Origin: JAWXTK01 sp044433645
Lineage (GTDB): Bacteria; Bacteroidota; Bacteroidia; Bacteroidales; Rikenellaceae
Direction: 5' to 3'
DNA length: 11,947 nt
Assembly (NCBI GenBank): GCA_044433645.1
Contig: JAWXTK010000032.1
Coordinates: 1 to 11,947, forward strand
Below the pieces are notes generated by a model. It was given only the letters and a program-made list of their open reading frames with translations. It was not told where the DNA came from and made no database searches. Of this stretch, positions 1 through 5,975 are shown one piece after another. Each line of letters opens with the position of its first letter. Position 1 is the stretch's first letter. Position numbers and translations under genes: made by a program.

Positions 1-159
1 ATTTACAGTTTTTTTCTTAAAACCAGACGATTCTAGCTTTGCAACAAATGAATCAATATGCCCTGAGATTGGAATACCTTTAAATTCCATATGTTCTTGA
101 GCTTGAACAAAAACAGCACTTAAAATCAGCGCACAAAATAATAGTAATAGTTTCTTCAT
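1..159 (-). CDS. Small secreted protein of unknown function, 3' end outside window
   Basis: The 53 visible codons start at an ATG (bases 157-159). The product begins MKKLLLLFCALILSAVFVQA, a clear Sec signal peptide with a probable cleavage site after VQA, so the protein should reach the periplasm or cell surface. The mature part starts QEHMEFKGIPISGHIDSFV and continues into a Lys-rich stretch; the stop codon is beyond the window edge. The phrase FKGIPI-G-ID-F resembles the start of small uncharacterised secreted proteins common in Bacteroidales; this is from memory, not a search. The start context (AACTATGAA after an A/T-rich stretch) matches those at 5975 and 4753. It has its own promoter at 410-440 and a long structured leader. 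No function can be assigned from this fragment. Confidence 0.8.
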   Translation of the reverse strand, partial: MKKLLLLFCALILSAVFVQAQEHMEFKGIPISGHIDSFVAKLESSGFKKKTVN

Positions 160-405
160 AGTTTTATATTTTAATTAAACAAAGTTTACATATAAAACCA
201 CGTGATTTACCTAAAAACAACGCGTGGTCAATACTTATCGATTAAGAGGTACGACCAAGCACCACGACACCAAATAAGTAATGCCCACGCTAAACGCGAG
301 CATAAACTTAATTGCATGAAGGTGTCTAATAAAAATTGGTCGTTTCTTGAACCTCAAACAATAGCTTACGCTATAAAAAATCACAAGTATTTCTCCTCTT
401 GTGAT
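160..405 (-). promoter_or_regulatory. Long structured 5' leader (copy C) upstream of the 1-159 gene
   Basis: Between the promoter at 410-440 and the ATG at 159 lie about 245 untranslated bases. Read on the minus strand they hold, in order: a hairpin followed by U6 (374-405); the word TTAGACAC; a 9-bp hairpin (arms 295-303 and 281-289, loop 290-294); the word ACCTC; a hairpin with ACCACG/CGTGGT arms (197-228); and a TTTAATTAAA motif just before AACTATGAA. The leader at 5976-6265 has the same elements in the same order with different bases. In the second hairpin the loop and stem lengths differ (19 versus 23 nt overall) while pairing is kept, so the constraint looks like RNA structure rather than a peptide. 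I do not recognise it as a known riboswitch class. The regulatory role is inferred. Confidence 0.5.
374..405 (-). terminator. Early intrinsic terminator-like hairpin at the 5' end of leader C
   Basis: On the minus strand ATCACAAG (398-405) pairs perfectly with CTTGTGAT (380-387) across a 10-nt loop and is followed by six U (375-380). This is the form of a rho-independent terminator. It sits within a few bases of the start site expected from the promoter at 410-440, so it is either an attenuator-like first hairpin of the leader or a stop for transcription arriving from upstream. The position favours a 5'-end structure; the stem is short. Confidence 0.5.
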
Positions 406-409
406 GTAA

Positions 410-440
410 CAAAGTTATGATAATTTTCTCTAAAAACAAA
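410..440 (-). promoter_or_regulatory. Consensus Bacteroidetes promoter for leader C and the 1-159 gene
   Basis: On the minus strand TTTG (437-440) is followed after exactly 19 nt by TAACTTTG (410-417), a perfect match to the Bacteroidetes primary sigma factor consensus TTTG-N19-TAnnTTTG. Transcription should begin near base 404, which makes the whole stretch down to 160 a 5' UTR. Confidence 0.75.
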
Positions 441-469
441 TCCCCACGACTTATCTTTTAGGAAAAACC

Positions 470-507
470 AAAAAAGAGCAACTAACACGTCTAAATGTTA
501 GTTACTC
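470..507 (-). terminator. Rho-independent terminator, minus strand, downstream of frr
   Basis: On the minus strand arm 496-507 (GAGTAACTAACA) pairs over 12 bp with arm 476-487 (one G-U pair), with an 8-nt loop at 488-495 and a U6 tail (470-475). It lies about 160 bases after the frr stop. It should end either the pyrH-frr transcript or a separate small RNA covering 508-650. No U tract exists on the other side, so the direction is clear. Confidence 0.8.
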
Positions 508-524
508 CCTGTAAACACAACGAA

Positions 525-646
525 GGGTGGCTAATAAGCATTTAGCTGCAATGCTCTGATTTTCAGCACAAACTGAGCGCACCTTAGCGTACGTGAGTAT
601 TATGATGAAAAGCTAGAAGGCAGCAGATGAATGCTTATTACCCCCC
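525..646 (-). ncRNA. Candidate rod-like structured RNA between frr and its terminator
   Basis: This stretch is a long imperfect inverted repeat. An 11-bp perfect stem (532-542 with 630-640) is extended outward by a G-rich/C-rich pairing (525-530 with 641-646, one mismatch and a bulged base) and inward by GCTGC/GCAGC (545-549 with 620-624) and TTTTCA/TGAAAA (560-565 with 606-611). The total is about 120 nt, with no credible ORF. The terminator at 470-507 follows on the minus strand, so a minus-strand RNA is favoured, either a structured 3' UTR of pyrH-frr or a processed or independent small RNA. A rod with internal bubbles is the general shape of 6S RNA, but I see no decisive 6S sequence signature and no clear promoter just upstream. 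Strand and identity are unproven. Confidence 0.4.
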
Positions 647-668
647 CCGATAAAATTCTAAACCTAAA

Positions 669-1229
669 TTACACAGTCATTATATCCTGCTCCTTAGCTG
701 CGATAACATCTTCCACAACTTTCATGAATTTGTCAGTTAGTTTTTGAGCTTGTGCCTCGCCGTCTTTAGCTGCATCTTCGGGTAGACCATCTTTTTGAGC
801 TTTTTTGAATGCATCCACGGCCTCACGACGTGCGTTTCTTATGCTAACTCTTGCAGTTTCTGCATCTGCGCGAACTGTTTTTACTAGGTCTTTACGACGT
901 TCCTCTGTCAAGGCAGGAACCATAAGACGAATTTGCTCGCCATTGTTCGATGGTGTCATACCTAGGTTAGCTATCATAATCGCTTTCTCGATAGGCGCAA
1001 TCATGGCTTTCTCCCAAGGTTGGATCAAAATCGTACGCGCATCTGGCACAGTAACACTCGCAACTGCCGAAACGCCCATTTGCGAACCGTAGTAATCTAC
1101 CATAACGCTATTAAGTACGTTGGTGCTAGCTCTGCCTGCACGCACTGCCATAAGCGCATCGTTAAGGTGATCTATAGATTTCTGCATTTTTACACTTGCA
1201 GCATCTAAAACTTGTTTAATTTCTTCCAT
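669..1229 (-). CDS. frr: Ribosome recycling factor
   Basis: This 186-residue protein has the usual length for RRF, which acts with EF-G and IF3 in the cytoplasm to split post-termination ribosomes. Family hallmarks are visible: the N-terminal helix with AVRAGRAS (residues 28-35), the domain II segment with DYYG and later QPWEKAMIAPIEKAI, and the C-terminal helical bundle with LTEERRKDLVK and the R-rich stretch VSIRNARREA. It starts 20 bases after the pyrH stop on the same strand, forming the common bacterial pyrH-frr pair. No Shine-Dalgarno site precedes the start; the upstream is A/T-rich, as is normal for this phylum. Identification is secure. Confidence 0.98.
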   Translation of the reverse strand: MEEIKQVLDAASVKMQKSIDHLNDALMAVRAGRASTNVLNSVMVDYYGSQMGVSAVASVTVPDARTILIQPWEKAMIAPIEKAIMIANLGMTPSNNGEQIRLMVPALTEERRKDLVKTVRADAETARVSIRNARREAVDAFKKAQKDGLPEDAAKDGEAQAQKLTDKFMKVVEDVIAAKEQDIMTV

Positions 1230-1249
1230 TACTATATTTTTTAATTGTT

Positions 1250-1960
1250 TTATTCGTTTACAACATCAGTACCTATGCCCTCGCCCGATAACACGCGCTC
1301 AAGATTCCCCTCGGTGTCCATGTCAAAGACCACTAGTGGCAAGTTATTCTCTTTACACAAAGTAAATGCCGTTAAGTCCATGATTTTAAGACCTCGCTTA
1401 TAAACCTCATCAAAGCTAATTTTATCAAATTTCACAGCCTCTGGGTCTTTCTCTGGGTCAGCCGTGTAAATACCGTCAACTCTTGTGCCCTTAAACATTA
1501 CATCTGCCTCAACCTCTATACCACGAAGTGCCGAAGCCGAGTCAGTAGAGAAATAAGGATTAGAAGTCCCTCCCCCGATAATCACAACATAGCCTGCCCC
1601 GAGATATTCCAAGGCCTTATCCTTAGAATAATATTCACCTATAGGCTCCATGCGTATCGAAGTTAAAACCTTACACTTCACGCCCTCAGCCGTAAGCGCC
1701 GACTGCAAAGCCAAAGAATTGATTATGGTAGCAAGCATACCCATTTGGTCGCCTTTCACACGGTCAAAACCTTTTTTTTCACCAGTTAGTCCTCTAAAAA
1801 TATTTCCCCCACCAATAACGATAGCAATTTGCACACCTGTGCTGGCTGCACGTTTAATTTGTAAGGCGTAAGACTCTAAAACATCAGACGAAAGTCCGTA
1901 TTTCTGAGCCCCCATAAGCGATTCTCCACTTAATTTTAAAAGTATTCTATTGTATTTCAT
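1250..1960 (-). CDS. pyrH: UMP kinase
   Basis: This cytoplasmic enzyme phosphorylates UMP to UDP with ATP in pyrimidine nucleotide synthesis and belongs to the amino-acid-kinase fold, not the NMP-kinase fold. At 236 residues it is full length. Visible motifs are the N-terminal LLKLSGESLMG (residues 7-17), IGGGNIFRG (49-57, phosphate binding), the GGGTSNPYFSTDSAS stretch (129-143) that contacts nucleotide, and TRVDGIYTADPEKDP (159-173), the usual ATP-site segment. It is first in the operon with frr. Transcription probably starts at the minus-strand -7 element at 1985-1992. Bacterial UMP kinases are typically feedback-inhibited by UTP and often activated by GTP (family knowledge, not visible here). 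Confidence 0.98.
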   Translation of the reverse strand: MKYNRILLKLSGESLMGAQKYGLSSDVLESYALQIKRAASTGVQIAIVIGGGNIFRGLTGEKKGFDRVKGDQMGMLATIINSLALQSALTAEGVKCKVLTSIRMEPIGEYYSKDKALEYLGAGYVVIIGGGTSNPYFSTDSASALRGIEVEADVMFKGTRVDGIYTADPEKDPEAVKFDKISFDEVYKRGLKIMDLTAFTLCKENNLPLVVFDMDTEGNLERVLSGEGIGTDVVNE

Positions 1961-1984
1961 AACTTAATTTTGTTATCCACAGCA

Positions 1985-2015
1985 CGAAGATACAATTTTT
2001 TCAATAAAAATCATT
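1985..2015 (-). promoter_or_regulatory. Likely pyrH-frr promoter
   Basis: On the minus strand TATCTTCG (1985-1992) matches TAnnTTTG at all but one position. The weak -33 candidate AATG (2012-2015) lies 19 nt upstream. The -33 position touches the -7 element of the divergent dxs promoter. Confidence 0.5.
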
Positions 2016-2022
2016 AATTTTG
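2015..2022 (+). promoter_or_regulatory. Likely dxs promoter -7 element
   Basis: TAATTTTG at 2015-2022 is a perfect TAnnTTTG element, 25 bases before the dxs ATG, implying a very short 5' UTR. A good -33 TTTG is missing; the expected position (about 1992-1996) overlaps the -7 element of the divergent pyrH promoter. Confidence 0.55.
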
Positions 2023-2047
2023 TAGCTCCTTATTACAAAAAACTAAG

Positions 2048-3925
2048 ATGTCGGAAGATTTAAACAAGAAATATATGGAAAATATCAACTCTCCAGCCTC
2101 TCTCAAGGAGCTTTCACTGGACGAGTTGCCAGAATATTGCAAAGAATTGCGCGAATTTATCGTCAGCTCCCTTGCCTCAAATCCTGGGCACTTAGCATCA
2201 AGCCTTGGCGTTGTGGAACTAACCACAGCTCTTCACTATGTTTTCAACACGCCCGACGACAAATTAATTTGGGATGTTGGCCACCAAGCCTACGCTCATA
2301 AAATCATCACAGGACGAGGCGAAAGATTCCACACAAATCGTAAATTAGGAGGTCTGAGTGGTTTCCCAAAAATGAGTGAAAGCCCCTACGATGCCTTTGG
2401 CGCAGGCCATGCATCTATCTCTATATCAGCAGCTTTAGGCATGGCAACAGCTAGTAAAATCGAGGGCAAAGACAACAAAGTAGTGGCAATTATAGGCGAC
2501 GGAGCAATGACAGGTGGCCTAGCCTTTGAGGGGCTAAACAACGCCGGAAGTTCAGGCACAGATTTACTAGTTATCCTCAATGATAATCACATGGCAATAG
2601 CCCCCAACACAGGCGCGCTGACTGATTATTTGTTAGGCATGACGACCTCAAAAAGATATAATAAATTCAAAAATAAACTCTGGAACGGCCTAGGTTTTGC
2701 GCCTAGATTTAGACGCTTACTGCAAAACACAGCCAACACACTAAAGCAAGGTTTGCTGCAACAAAGCAACCTATTTGAGAGTTTAAATTTTAGATATTTT
2801 GGCCCCGTTGACGGCAACGACGTAAAGGCAATGACCAAAGTTTTGCGCAACCTAAAAGAAATAAAAGGCCCAAAACTATTGCACGTAATCACCGTTAAAG
2901 GCAAGGGTTATTTACCAGCCGAAAAAGACCAAAGCCTCTGGCATGCACCAGGCAAATTCGATGCAAAAACAGGCGATAGAATAAACTCCTCAAAACCTCA
3001 ACAAGGCGAACTTTACCAAGAAGTTTTTGGTAGAACTTTGTGCGATTTAGCTAAGGAAAACAAGAAAATTGTTGGCATCACACCAGCTATGCCACTAGGT
3101 TGTTCGATGAATTATATGATGGATGCCTTCCCCGATAGGTGTTTTGATGTGGGCATAGCCGAGGCTCACGCAGTGACTTTTTCGGCAGGTCTAGCAGCCG
3201 AGGGGATGTTGCCATTTTGCAATATTTACTCCTCGTTTATGCAGCGCGCCTACGACAATATCATACATGATGTGGCCATACAAAATCTCCCCGTAGTTAT
3301 GTGCCTAGACCGTGCAGGCCTAGTTGGCGAAGACGGAGCAACTCACCACGGAGCTTACGATTTAGCAGCCCTAAGAGCTATCCCAAATTTAGTTATAGCT
3401 GCACCCATGAACGAGAGCGAGCTGAGGAATTTAATGTTCACAGCCACCAAAGCAAATCGCCCATTTATAATAAGATACCCACGAGGAAAATCCTCGGGCG
3501 AAGGAACAAACCAGGAGTTTAGCGAGCTAGAAATCGGCACGTCAAGAGTAGTGAGCCAGGGTCAAGATTTAGCGATTTTATCATTGGGTCACGTGGGCAA
3601 CTTCGCAAAAGATGCAATCGCAAGGGCAGAGCAGGAAGGAATCTCAATTACGCACATAGATTTACGTTACGCGAAACCACTAGACAAGAAAATGCTAAGC
3701 GAAATAGGCGCGAAATTCAAAAAAATCATCACCATAGAAGACGGATGTCTCCAGGGAGGAGTGGGCGAGGCAATAAACGCCTATTTTATTTCGCAAAACA
3801 TTAATACTAAGGCAGTTAACTTAGGCATCAAAGATGAATTTATAGAGCAAGGCAGCATGAGTGAATTGCAAAAACTATGCGAAATAGACGCCGAAGGAAT
3901 TTATAAAGCAATAAAATCCCTATAA
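2048..3925 (+). CDS. dxs: 1-deoxy-D-xylulose-5-phosphate synthase
   Basis: DXS condenses pyruvate and glyceraldehyde-3-phosphate to DXP with loss of CO2. It is the ThDP- and Mg-dependent entry step of the MEP isoprenoid pathway and also feeds thiamine and pyridoxal synthesis. The protein is 625 residues, close to the usual 620. Visible features in order are SNPGHLASSLG (45-54), WDVGHQAYAHKIITGR (75-90), GAGHASISISAALG (118-131), the ThDP-binding motif GDGAMTGG with downstream NN (150-165), NDN (178-180), the second domain with catalytic Glu372 in DVGIAEAHAV (367-375), and DRAGLVGEDGATHHGAYD (421-438). The C-terminal transketolase-type domain is complete. The chosen ATG gives the expected N-terminus. 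It is transcribed away from pyrH and followed by an independently promoted tRNA. Confidence 0.98.
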   Translation: MSEDLNKKYMENINSPASLKELSLDELPEYCKELREFIVSSLASNPGHLASSLGVVELTTALHYVFNTPDDKLIWDVGHQAYAHKIITGRGERFHTNRKLGGLSGFPKMSESPYDAFGAGHASISISAALGMATASKIEGKDNKVVAIIGDGAMTGGLAFEGLNNAGSSGTDLLVILNDNHMAIAPNTGALTDYLLGMTTSKRYNKFKNKLWNGLGFAPRFRRLLQNTANTLKQGLLQQSNLFESLNFRYFGPVDGNDVKAMTKVLRNLKEIKGPKLLHVITVKGKGYLPAEKDQSLWHAPGKFDAKTGDRINSSKPQQGELYQEVFGRTLCDLAKENKKIVGITPAMPLGCSMNYMMDAFPDRCFDVGIAEAHAVTFSAGLAAEGMLPFCNIYSSFMQRAYDNIIHDVAIQNLPVVMCLDRAGLVGEDGATHHGAYDLAALRAIPNLVIAAPMNESELRNLMFTATKANRPFIIRYPRGKSSGEGTNQEFSELEIGTSRVVSQGQDLAILSLGHVGNFAKDAIARAEQEGISITHIDLRYAKPLDKKMLSEIGAKFKKIITIEDGCLQGGVGEAINAYFISQNINTKAVNLGIKDEFIEQGSMSELQKLCEIDAEGIYKAIKSL

Positions 3926-3927
3926 TT

Positions 3928-3958
3928 TTTGCAAATAAATAAACTTTTACTATCTTTG
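3928..3958 (+). promoter_or_regulatory. Consensus promoter of the tRNA-Leu gene
   Basis: TTTG (3928-3931), 19 nt, then TATCTTTG (3951-3958): both boxes and the spacing match the Bacteroidetes consensus exactly. The -33 box begins three bases after the dxs stop. The tRNA starts 38 bases after the -7 box, so a short 5' leader is expected to be trimmed by RNase P. Confidence 0.85.
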
Positions 3959-3996
3959 CAAACCGAAAAGAGATTAAATCTTAAGTTCGATACCAT

Positions 3997-4078
3997 GCCC
4001 AGATGGCGGAATTGGTAGACGCGCTGGTCTCAAACACCAGTGAAGCAATTCGTGCCGGTTCGATCCCGGCTCTGGGTA
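3997..4078 (+). tRNA. tRNA-Leu, anticodon CAA
   Basis: The sequence folds into a cloverleaf: acceptor arms GCCCAGA and TCTGGGT (with a G-U closing pair), a D-arm around GGAATTGGTAGAC, anticodon stem CTGGT/ACCAG with loop CTCAAAC, a long variable arm of about 13 nt (class II tRNA, as for Leu), and T-arm GCCGG/CCGGC with TTCGATC. Loop positions 34-36 read CAA, decoding UUG. The 3' CCA is not encoded and must be added enzymatically. Confidence 0.95.
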
Positions 4079-4084
4079 CTTTTT

Positions 4085-4124
4085 AAAAAGCCAACTATCT
4101 ATAAATTAGATAGTTGGCTTTTTT
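4085..4124 (+). terminator. Strong bidirectional rho-independent terminator
   Basis: Arms 4085-4101 and 4107-4123 pair perfectly over 17 bp with a 5-nt loop, and the 3' side runs into a T tract. The 5' side starts with A5, so the minus-strand transcript also gets a hairpin followed by U. It can end the tRNA-Leu transcript from the left and the small-gene cluster transcript from the right. Confidence 0.92.
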
Positions 4125-4177
4125 GTTTGTGGGTTTTTGTCAACCAAGCGTCAACAATTATTTCGTTAACGAATCTC

Positions 4178-4753
4178 TTAAAATTTAAGAGAGCAATTAA
4201 GACCATAGGCTAAATCGTTACAACTATAATTAAGCGATGGCGTGCTACTCATTACTGTTGGCTCAACTTTTAAATAGCTATTTCCACTAAGCCTATACCC
4301 ATCTCTAGCTTTATTAACTCTTTTAGACATAATTATAGCATCAACAGCAGATGCGATAGCCACAATAACATTTGCAATGACTGGAGCAGTGTAATCACCC
4401 TCGGTGACAGTATATGAATAATTACCATTCCCATAGGTTGTTTCTGTTTTAGGAGGATACATCAGCCATATTTTTGCCAATACACTTGCTAATACATATG
4501 TAGTACCACCTACATCGTCTCCATTATAGAATTGTCCCAATCCAGGAATAAAAAAAGACATCACTCCCGAGGCAAAACCAGATTTACGATTTCCATTAAG
4601 CTTAATAGGGTTACCAAAAGCGTATTTGTATGTGTCGCTATACACACTAACATTTGCAACTTTTATCACGTTTGATTCTGTACTTTTGGTTTGTGCTCCT
4701 GCCATACTAAATGCGAAAAAAGAAAATAAAGAGATTAGTAATAGTTTTTTCAT
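4178..4753 (-). CDS. Secreted/membrane protein with PGLGQFYNG motif (DUF5683/TM2-like)
   Basis: This 191-residue protein has a signal peptide (MKKLLLISLFSFFAFSMAGA, likely cut near residue 20). The central motif SFFIPGLGQFYNGDDVGG (66-83) resembles the P-G-x-G-Q-x-Y-N-G signature at the start of TM2 and DUF5683-type membrane domains. It is followed by hydrophobic segments at about 82-100 and 124-142, ending in DAIIMSKRVNK, also usual for that fold. The C-terminal 45 residues are polar and finish LKF. The molecular function of such proteins is unknown. It is the last gene of the minus-strand cluster, 140 bases after the zinc-ribbon gene, and that gap contains the 55-nt leader repeat. Its start context AACTATGAAAA matches the first gene of the cluster. 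The terminator at 4085-4124 ends the transcript. Confidence 0.8.
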   Translation of the reverse strand: MKKLLLISLFSFFAFSMAGAQTKSTESNVIKVANVSVYSDTYKYAFGNPIKLNGNRKSGFASGVMSFFIPGLGQFYNGDDVGGTTYVLASVLAKIWLMYPPKTETTYGNGNYSYTVTEGDYTAPVIANVIVAIASAVDAIIMSKRVNKARDGYRLSGNSYLKVEPTVMSSTPSLNYSCNDLAYGLNCSLKF

Positions 4754-4893
4754 AGTTTCTTTATGTATTTAAGTTAAACATTTCGTTGGGGGTTATAACT
4801 ACTTATTCACCTAACATAAGCCCACAAAAAAAACGTGGACTTACGTTATTCGCCGCTGAGGTCTTATATGCACATTCCCCGATCGGCTTAAAT
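4754..4893 (-). promoter_or_regulatory. Intergenic leader (copy B) before the 4178-4753 gene
   Basis: This 140-base gap carries a partial copy of the leader found at 5976-6265: the 55-nt repeat at 4812-4866 and the TTTAACTTAAA motif just before AACTATGAAAA. The upstream half of the full leader (promoter, first two hairpins) is missing and I see no convincing promoter, so expression probably depends on read-through from the upstream genes, with the hairpin as an internal processing or regulatory element. Confidence 0.45.
4812..4866 (-). repeat. 55-nt hairpin repeat, copy B
   Basis: This stretch matches 6028-6082 at 53 of 55 positions. Read on the minus strand it begins with TAAGACCTCAGC and then forms a 14-bp hairpin (4835-4848 with 4812-4825) whose 9-nt loop is G followed by eight U. 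Two pairs are G-U on the minus strand and would be A-C mismatches on the plus strand, so the structure belongs to the transcript running toward the downstream gene. No U tract follows the stem, so it is not a normal terminator. Confidence 0.75.
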
Positions 4894-5163
4894 TTACATT
4901 CCTGTTAGCAATAGTATTATCCAAAGAACAGCTCCAATTCCCCATAACCAAGTAAAGAACACCAATATGGTTTTAATGGTTGATATATCTTTACCTATGC
5001 CTATGAGTATATCCTCTTTCGATTGAGGTTGTTTATTAAATTCGTCTTGCGGTTGCGAAGTATTACACTCTTCCGATAGCTCATTGTAACAACCACATTT
5101 AGGGCAAAACTCCAAATCCTTAGTTAGTCGAGTTGCGCAGTTTTTACATTCTATTTTCTCCAT
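4894..5163 (-). CDS. Zinc-ribbon protein with C-terminal membrane anchor
   Basis: This 89-residue protein has an N-terminal rubredoxin-like zinc ribbon (C6-x2-C9 ... C20-P-K-C23-G), a polar Gln/Lys-rich middle and a single C-terminal hydrophobic helix (about 65-88). No signal peptide is present, so the ribbon should lie in the cytoplasm with a tail anchor in the inner membrane. Short zinc-ribbon/TM proteins of this form are widespread and rarely characterised. It is the third gene of the minus-strand cluster, 56 bases after the lipoprotein gene. The start ATG is preceded by AACAATATT, with no Shine-Dalgarno site. Function unknown. Confidence 0.75.
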   Translation of the reverse strand: MEKIECKNCATRLTKDLEFCPKCGCYNELSEECNTSQPQDEFNKQPQSKEDILIGIGKDISTIKTILVFFTWLWGIGAVLWIILLLTGM

Positions 5164-5219
5164 AATATTGTTGAGGTGTTATATCCCGTTCCTCGTTGGC
5201 TTTAATTTAACATTTAGTA

Positions 5220-5741
5220 CTATTTTTCTGTTAATCCCCAAATCCTATCAAGGTCTGCTTCTATTGGGTAGGGTTTATATATGTTTAGCATAGAGTCAAG
5301 TCTAAAACATAGCCCTACTTCGTGAGTATTCAACCATTTGTCTTTTAACTCAAATTTTCCGAGTACTACAAACTCTTCACCATCTGTTTTCCATTCGTTA
5401 AACTTTTTATCGTTTTTTACAATCTGATCGAAAGTCTTATATGTACACCCACTTGCAGCTAAAGAGATTCCTGTACCATATAGCTCTAACATATTGCCAA
5501 AATCCCCTGCGAAATCCCCTGTATCCTCTGGTTTTGTTGGCTTAGGAATACGGTCACTATGCTTAGGGTAAATAATATATAGTTTACTATAATTAGCAGA
5601 TATTAATGTTACTGGTACATCATCATCACTTATAATATTGAGCATATAATCGTCTATATTTTTATATGCCAACTTTTCGGCATTATTACCACACGCTACA
5701 ACCAATATAGCTAACAGTAATATAGATAATAACTTTTTCAT
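5220..5741 (-). CDS. Putative lipoprotein of unknown function
   Basis: This 173-residue protein begins MKKLLSILLLAILVVACGNN with a good lipobox (VVAC, Cys17), so the mature protein starts with a lipidated Cys and is membrane-anchored in the cell envelope. The following residues N-N-A-E are not the acidic SDDDD-type surface export signal known from some Bacteroidetes lipoproteins, so a periplasm-facing location is possible. The mature domain is mixed alpha/beta with a Pro/Gly-rich stretch (around PKPTKPEDTGDFAGDFGN) and two further Cys. I recognise no family. It starts 9 bases after the stop of the two-helix membrane protein gene, so the two are surely cotranscribed. Confidence 0.75.
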   Translation of the reverse strand: MKKLLSILLLAILVVACGNNAEKLAYKNIDDYMLNIISDDDVPVTLISANYSKLYIIYPKHSDRIPKPTKPEDTGDFAGDFGNMLELYGTGISLAASGCTYKTFDQIVKNDKKFNEWKTDGEEFVVLGKFELKDKWLNTHEVGLCFRLDSMLNIYKPYPIEADLDRIWGLTEK

Positions 5742-5750
5742 AATAGCCTA

Positions 5751-5975
5751 TTATTTATCTGATTTATTTAACTTATCACTTATCTCTTTAAGAGAGTTTG
5801 AGATATTGCATAGCACTCTCATTACCGCCCACGAAATAATGGCAGATAGTAAAATAAGTATCGGATATATTCCATCTTCGAACACAAAAAAAGATCCAAC
5901 AAAAGTTATAAACCCAATAACTAATGTTATTGTTGCGGTTAGACTTAATACCGCTTCTGGCGTTTTAGTTTTCAT
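5751..5975 (-). CDS. Small two-helix membrane protein
   Basis: This 74-residue protein has two hydrophobic segments (about 10-31 and 37-56) separated by FEDGIYP, and a C-terminal amphipathic tail (SLKEISDKLNKSDK) that could form a short coiled coil in the cytoplasm. It is the first gene of the minus-strand cluster, behind the long leader at 5976-6265, and is followed after 9 bases by the lipoprotein gene. The start context AACTATGAAAA repeats that of the 4753 gene. No family is recognised. The reading frame looks real because of its operon position, start context and coherent membrane pattern. Confidence 0.65.
   Translation of the reverse strand: MKTKTPEAVLSLTATITLVIGFITFVGSFFVFEDGIYPILILLSAIISWAVMRVLCNISNSLKEISDKLNKSDK

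Noticed and set aside
228..317. 29-codon minus-strand hydrophobic upstream ORF in leader C (MQLSLCSRLAWALL...)
   Set aside because: The corresponding part of leader A differs by a 4-nt indel in the second hairpin and has no in-frame start, so the peptide is not conserved while the RNA stem is.
202..420. 72-codon plus-strand open frame
   Set aside because: It covers the minus-strand promoter, early hairpin and leader, has no recognisable domain or good start context, and ends within the promoter; chance frame.
525..646. Retron msr-msd RNA (flanking inverted repeats around an inner hairpin)
   Set aside because: No reverse transcriptase gene lies nearby and no conserved msr features are visible; flanking genes are housekeeping.
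4139..4173. Two GTCAAC words 11 bases apart and the 12-bp palindrome TTCGTTAACGAA (4162-4173)
   Set aside because: They lie at the 3' end of the minus-strand cluster before its terminator; short and isolated, with no regulator gene nearby, so a binding site cannot be supported.
4812..4866. Integron attC site (TAAC...GTTA ends, GTTAGGT at the 3' edge on the minus strand)
   Set aside because: The R-box complement is imperfect, the stem is continuous without the typical extrahelical bases, it is too short for attC, and it is placed relative to genes like a leader; no integrase is seen.
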